Below are positions 33,319 to 34,384 of a stretch of DNA of 34,384 nt, piece by piece. Source of the stretch: an uncultured Bacillota bacterium (lineage in GTDB: Bacteria > Bacillota_I > Bacilli_A > RF39 > UBA660); assembly GCA_947303895.1 (NCBI GenBank), contig CAMYZQ010000007.1, positions 1-34,384 of the forward strand, in the 5' to 3' direction. The position numbers and the translations under genes are program-made. The number at the start of each line of letters is the position of its first letter. Position 1 is the stretch's first letter. The notes under the pieces were generated by a model. That model was not told the origin of the DNA. It was given only the letters and a program-made list of their open reading frames with translations, and searched no databases.

Positions 33319-33714
33319 ATGGGAATATTTGATAAATTAATCGGTGATAAACCTGAAAACGGTGAAAACGTTGAAGATTCATATTATATAAATACAGTTG
33401 AGGAAGCTTATAAAAATCCTGATTCTGAAGGTAATAAAATGATATTACTAGAACCAAGAGCTTACTCAGAAAGTCAACAAATAGCAGATCATTTAAAAAG
33501 AAGAAATACTATTGTTGTTAATTTAAAAAGAGTTACATCAGAGCAAGCTAAAAGAATTATAGATTTCTTATCTGGAACTCTATATGCTATTGGTGGTAAT
33601 ATGCAAAAACTTGGACCTGGTATATTCCTTTGTACTCCGAAGAATATAAATGTTCAAGGAAAGATGACTGAAGAAGAAGATAAAAAGGCAAAATCAAAAG
33701 ACGACGAAGAATAA
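33319..33714 (+). CDS. sepF: Cell division protein SepF
   Basis: SepF polymerises on the membrane and ties FtsZ filaments to it. The 131-aa protein has a short N-terminal amphipathic start (MGIFDKLIG), an acidic linker, and the SepF domain. The domain shows ILLEPRAYSESQQIADHLKRR, VVNLKRV, EQAKRIIDFLSGTLYAIGG and GIFLCTPKNI. It ends in a charged tail. The start is ATG 33319: GGAGG (33306-33310) lies eight bases before. An in-frame ATG at 33292 overlaps the -10 box and is rejected. The Firmicutes order sepF-ylmG-ylmH-divIVA-ileS is shortened here to sepF-divIVA-ileS. Confidence 0.95.
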   Translation: MGIFDKLIGDKPENGENVEDSYYINTVEEAYKNPDSEGNKMILLEPRAYSESQQIADHLKRRNTIVVNLKRVTSEQAKRIIDFLSGTLYAIGGNMQKLGPGIFLCTPKNINVQGKMTEEEDKKAKSKDDEE

Positions 33715-33716
33715 TA

Positions 33717-33745
33717 TTGATTTTAATATAAATTAGTGTTATTAT
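33717..33745 (+). promoter_or_regulatory. Promoter of the DivIVA-like gene
   Basis: TTGATT (33717-33722), 17 bases, TATTAT (33740-33745) with a TG extension at 33737-33738. It lies just after the sepF stop, with no terminator between. Confidence 0.6.
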
Positions 33746-33771
33746 ATGTCTTAATTCTTGGAAGTGGTATT

Positions 33772-34122
33772 ATGAATAAGTTTAAAAGAAGCTTGTTTGG
33801 ATATAATACAAAAGAAGTAAATGCCTTTATAGATGACATTATTAAAAATGTAGAGAAAATAATTAAATCTAATAAAGAAAAAACTGAAAAGATTCAAAAA
33901 CTTGAAAATGAAATTGCTTATTTAAAAAAGTATCCAAACAAAAATTTAGTTCAAAGTGATGAAGAACTAAGTAAAACACTTAGTGATAGTATTCTTTTGA
34001 CTAAAAATACTACTAAAGCTATCCAAAGGGTAGAAGATGAAAGAATTAATATTATAAAAGAGAAGTTAACAAAAACTATAGAAGAACAAAAAAGACTTCT
34101 TGATGAATTAGATAAAAAATAA
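33772..34122 (+). CDS. Short DivIVA/GpsB-like coiled-coil protein, 116 aa
   Basis: The N-terminus MNKFKRSLFGYNTKEVNAFI matches the lipid-binding domain of DivIVA/GpsB proteins (Phe-Lys-Arg, then Gly-Tyr, then Glu-Val-x-x-Phe). A long charged coiled coil follows to the end. DivIVA marks curved membrane and division sites; GpsB links division to wall synthesis. With 116 aa it is closer to GpsB in length, but its place before ileS is that of divIVA, so I leave the symbol open. The start is ATG 33772 with a weak SD-like GGAAGTGG. The longer in-frame start at 33736 overlaps the promoter. The ileS T-box begins just after the stop. Confidence 0.82.
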   Translation: MNKFKRSLFGYNTKEVNAFIDDIIKNVEKIIKSNKEKTEKIQKLENEIAYLKKYPNKNLVQSDEELSKTLSDSILLTKNTTKAIQRVEDERINIIKEKLTKTIEEQKRLLDELDKK

Positions 34123-34126
34123 ATGA

Positions 34127-34328
34127 TGAAGACGGATATTTATAGATGTTTTAAGAGAGTTATCGCTTGGTGAAAGATAATAACTATATAAATATTAGAT
34201 CACTTCTGATATCCTTATTTAAGTTAATAGAATAAGGCGTATATATGCGTTAAATAATTAAGAGCATAGATATCTATGAAGTAAGGTGGTACCGCTATAA
34301 ATAGTCCTTACATCATAGATATTTTTTT
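34127..34328 (+). promoter_or_regulatory. T-box riboswitch (tRNA-Ile) with terminator before ileS
   Basis: This is a full-length T-box. The stem I base pairs GGATAT (34134-34139) with ATATCC (34209-34214). The specifier ATC (Ile) followed by A is at 34199-34201. The distal loop has the usual GGTGAAA, and stem III is CATAG-ATAT-CTATG (34265-34278). The core AAGGTGGTACCGC is at 34283-34295; UGGU would pair with discriminator A73. The terminator pairs ATATCTATGA (34270-34279) with TCATAGATAT (34313-34322), then a T run. No promoter is evident between the DivIVA-like gene and the leader, so it probably attenuates an upstream transcript. Confidence 0.93.
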
Positions 34329-34348
34329 ATTTTAAAGGAGGAATTAAA

Positions 34349-34384
34349 ATGGAGTTTAAGAAATTAGACAAAAGAGAAAATTAT
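34349..34384 (+). CDS. ileS: Isoleucyl-tRNA synthetase, first codons only
   Basis: Only twelve codons (MEFKKLDKRENY) lie in the window. AAAGGAGG precedes ATG 34349. The identity rests on the Ile T-box and on the sepF-divIVA-ileS order, with a start that is compatible with IleS; the sequence itself is too short to prove it. Confidence 0.8.
   Translation, partial: MEFKKLDKRENY

Overview
This window is AT-rich chromosomal DNA with dense, short-spaced genes, nearly all on the + strand. Codon use is dominated by AGA, TTA, ATA and AAA. TGA still ends genes (the tpiA-like gene, the VanZ-like gene), so the Mycoplasma code is not in use. HrcA/CIRCE control, two T-box leaders, a single-chain glycyl-tRNA synthetase, SepF and a DivIVA-like protein point to a low-GC Firmicutes or Bacilli lineage with a streamlined genome, of the kind seen in uncultured gut Bacilli/Mollicutes relatives. 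The exact clade cannot be fixed from the sequence alone. I see no rRNA, tRNA, CRISPR, prophage or insertion sequence.

Layout: 1-838 is the 3' end of smc. 904-2111 holds an unrecognised gene facing a short YigZ-like gene. 2175-7265 is a repair and metabolism block: uvrC, then the tightly packed mutL, a divergent tpiA and miaA. 7279-8473 (minus) holds a transglutaminase-like exported protein and rpsT. 8581-15006 is lepA, a large unrecognised gene, an M14-type zinc carboxypeptidase-like gene and hemW; hemW carries an in-frame TAA before its apparent natural end. 15054-15410 is a small tail-anchored protein. 15421-22178 is the heat-shock operon hrcA-grpE-unknown-dnaK-pepF-dnaJ, behind a CIRCE operator laid over a consensus promoter. 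22262-26953 is an accessory-looking stretch: a two-helix membrane protein, a DUF1292-like protein, a TPR protein, a single-ring Clp-like AAA+ ATPase on the minus strand, and two single-membrane-segment proteins. 27000-31671 is mtaB, rpsU, a VanZ-like gene, ybeY, era, recO and a small unknown gene. 31708-33229 is a T-box leader with glyS (single-chain GlyRS). 33319-34384 is sepF, a divIVA-like gene, a second T-box and the first codons of ileS.

The control signals are unusually readable. Many promoters are extended -10 boxes (TGnTATAAT) only 6-8 bases before the Shine-Dalgarno (SD), which predicts mRNA leaders of about 10-14 nt. Elsewhere a terminator hairpin and the next promoter overlap, with the -35 box in or beside the hairpin loop. 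The CIRCE element shares this layout and may also end the transcript of the gene before it. No complete new system stands out. The best leads are the very short stem I of the glyS T-box, the in-frame stop in hemW, the altered loop 6 of the short TPI, the unknown/M14 gene pair after lepA, and the single-ring Clp-like ATPase.
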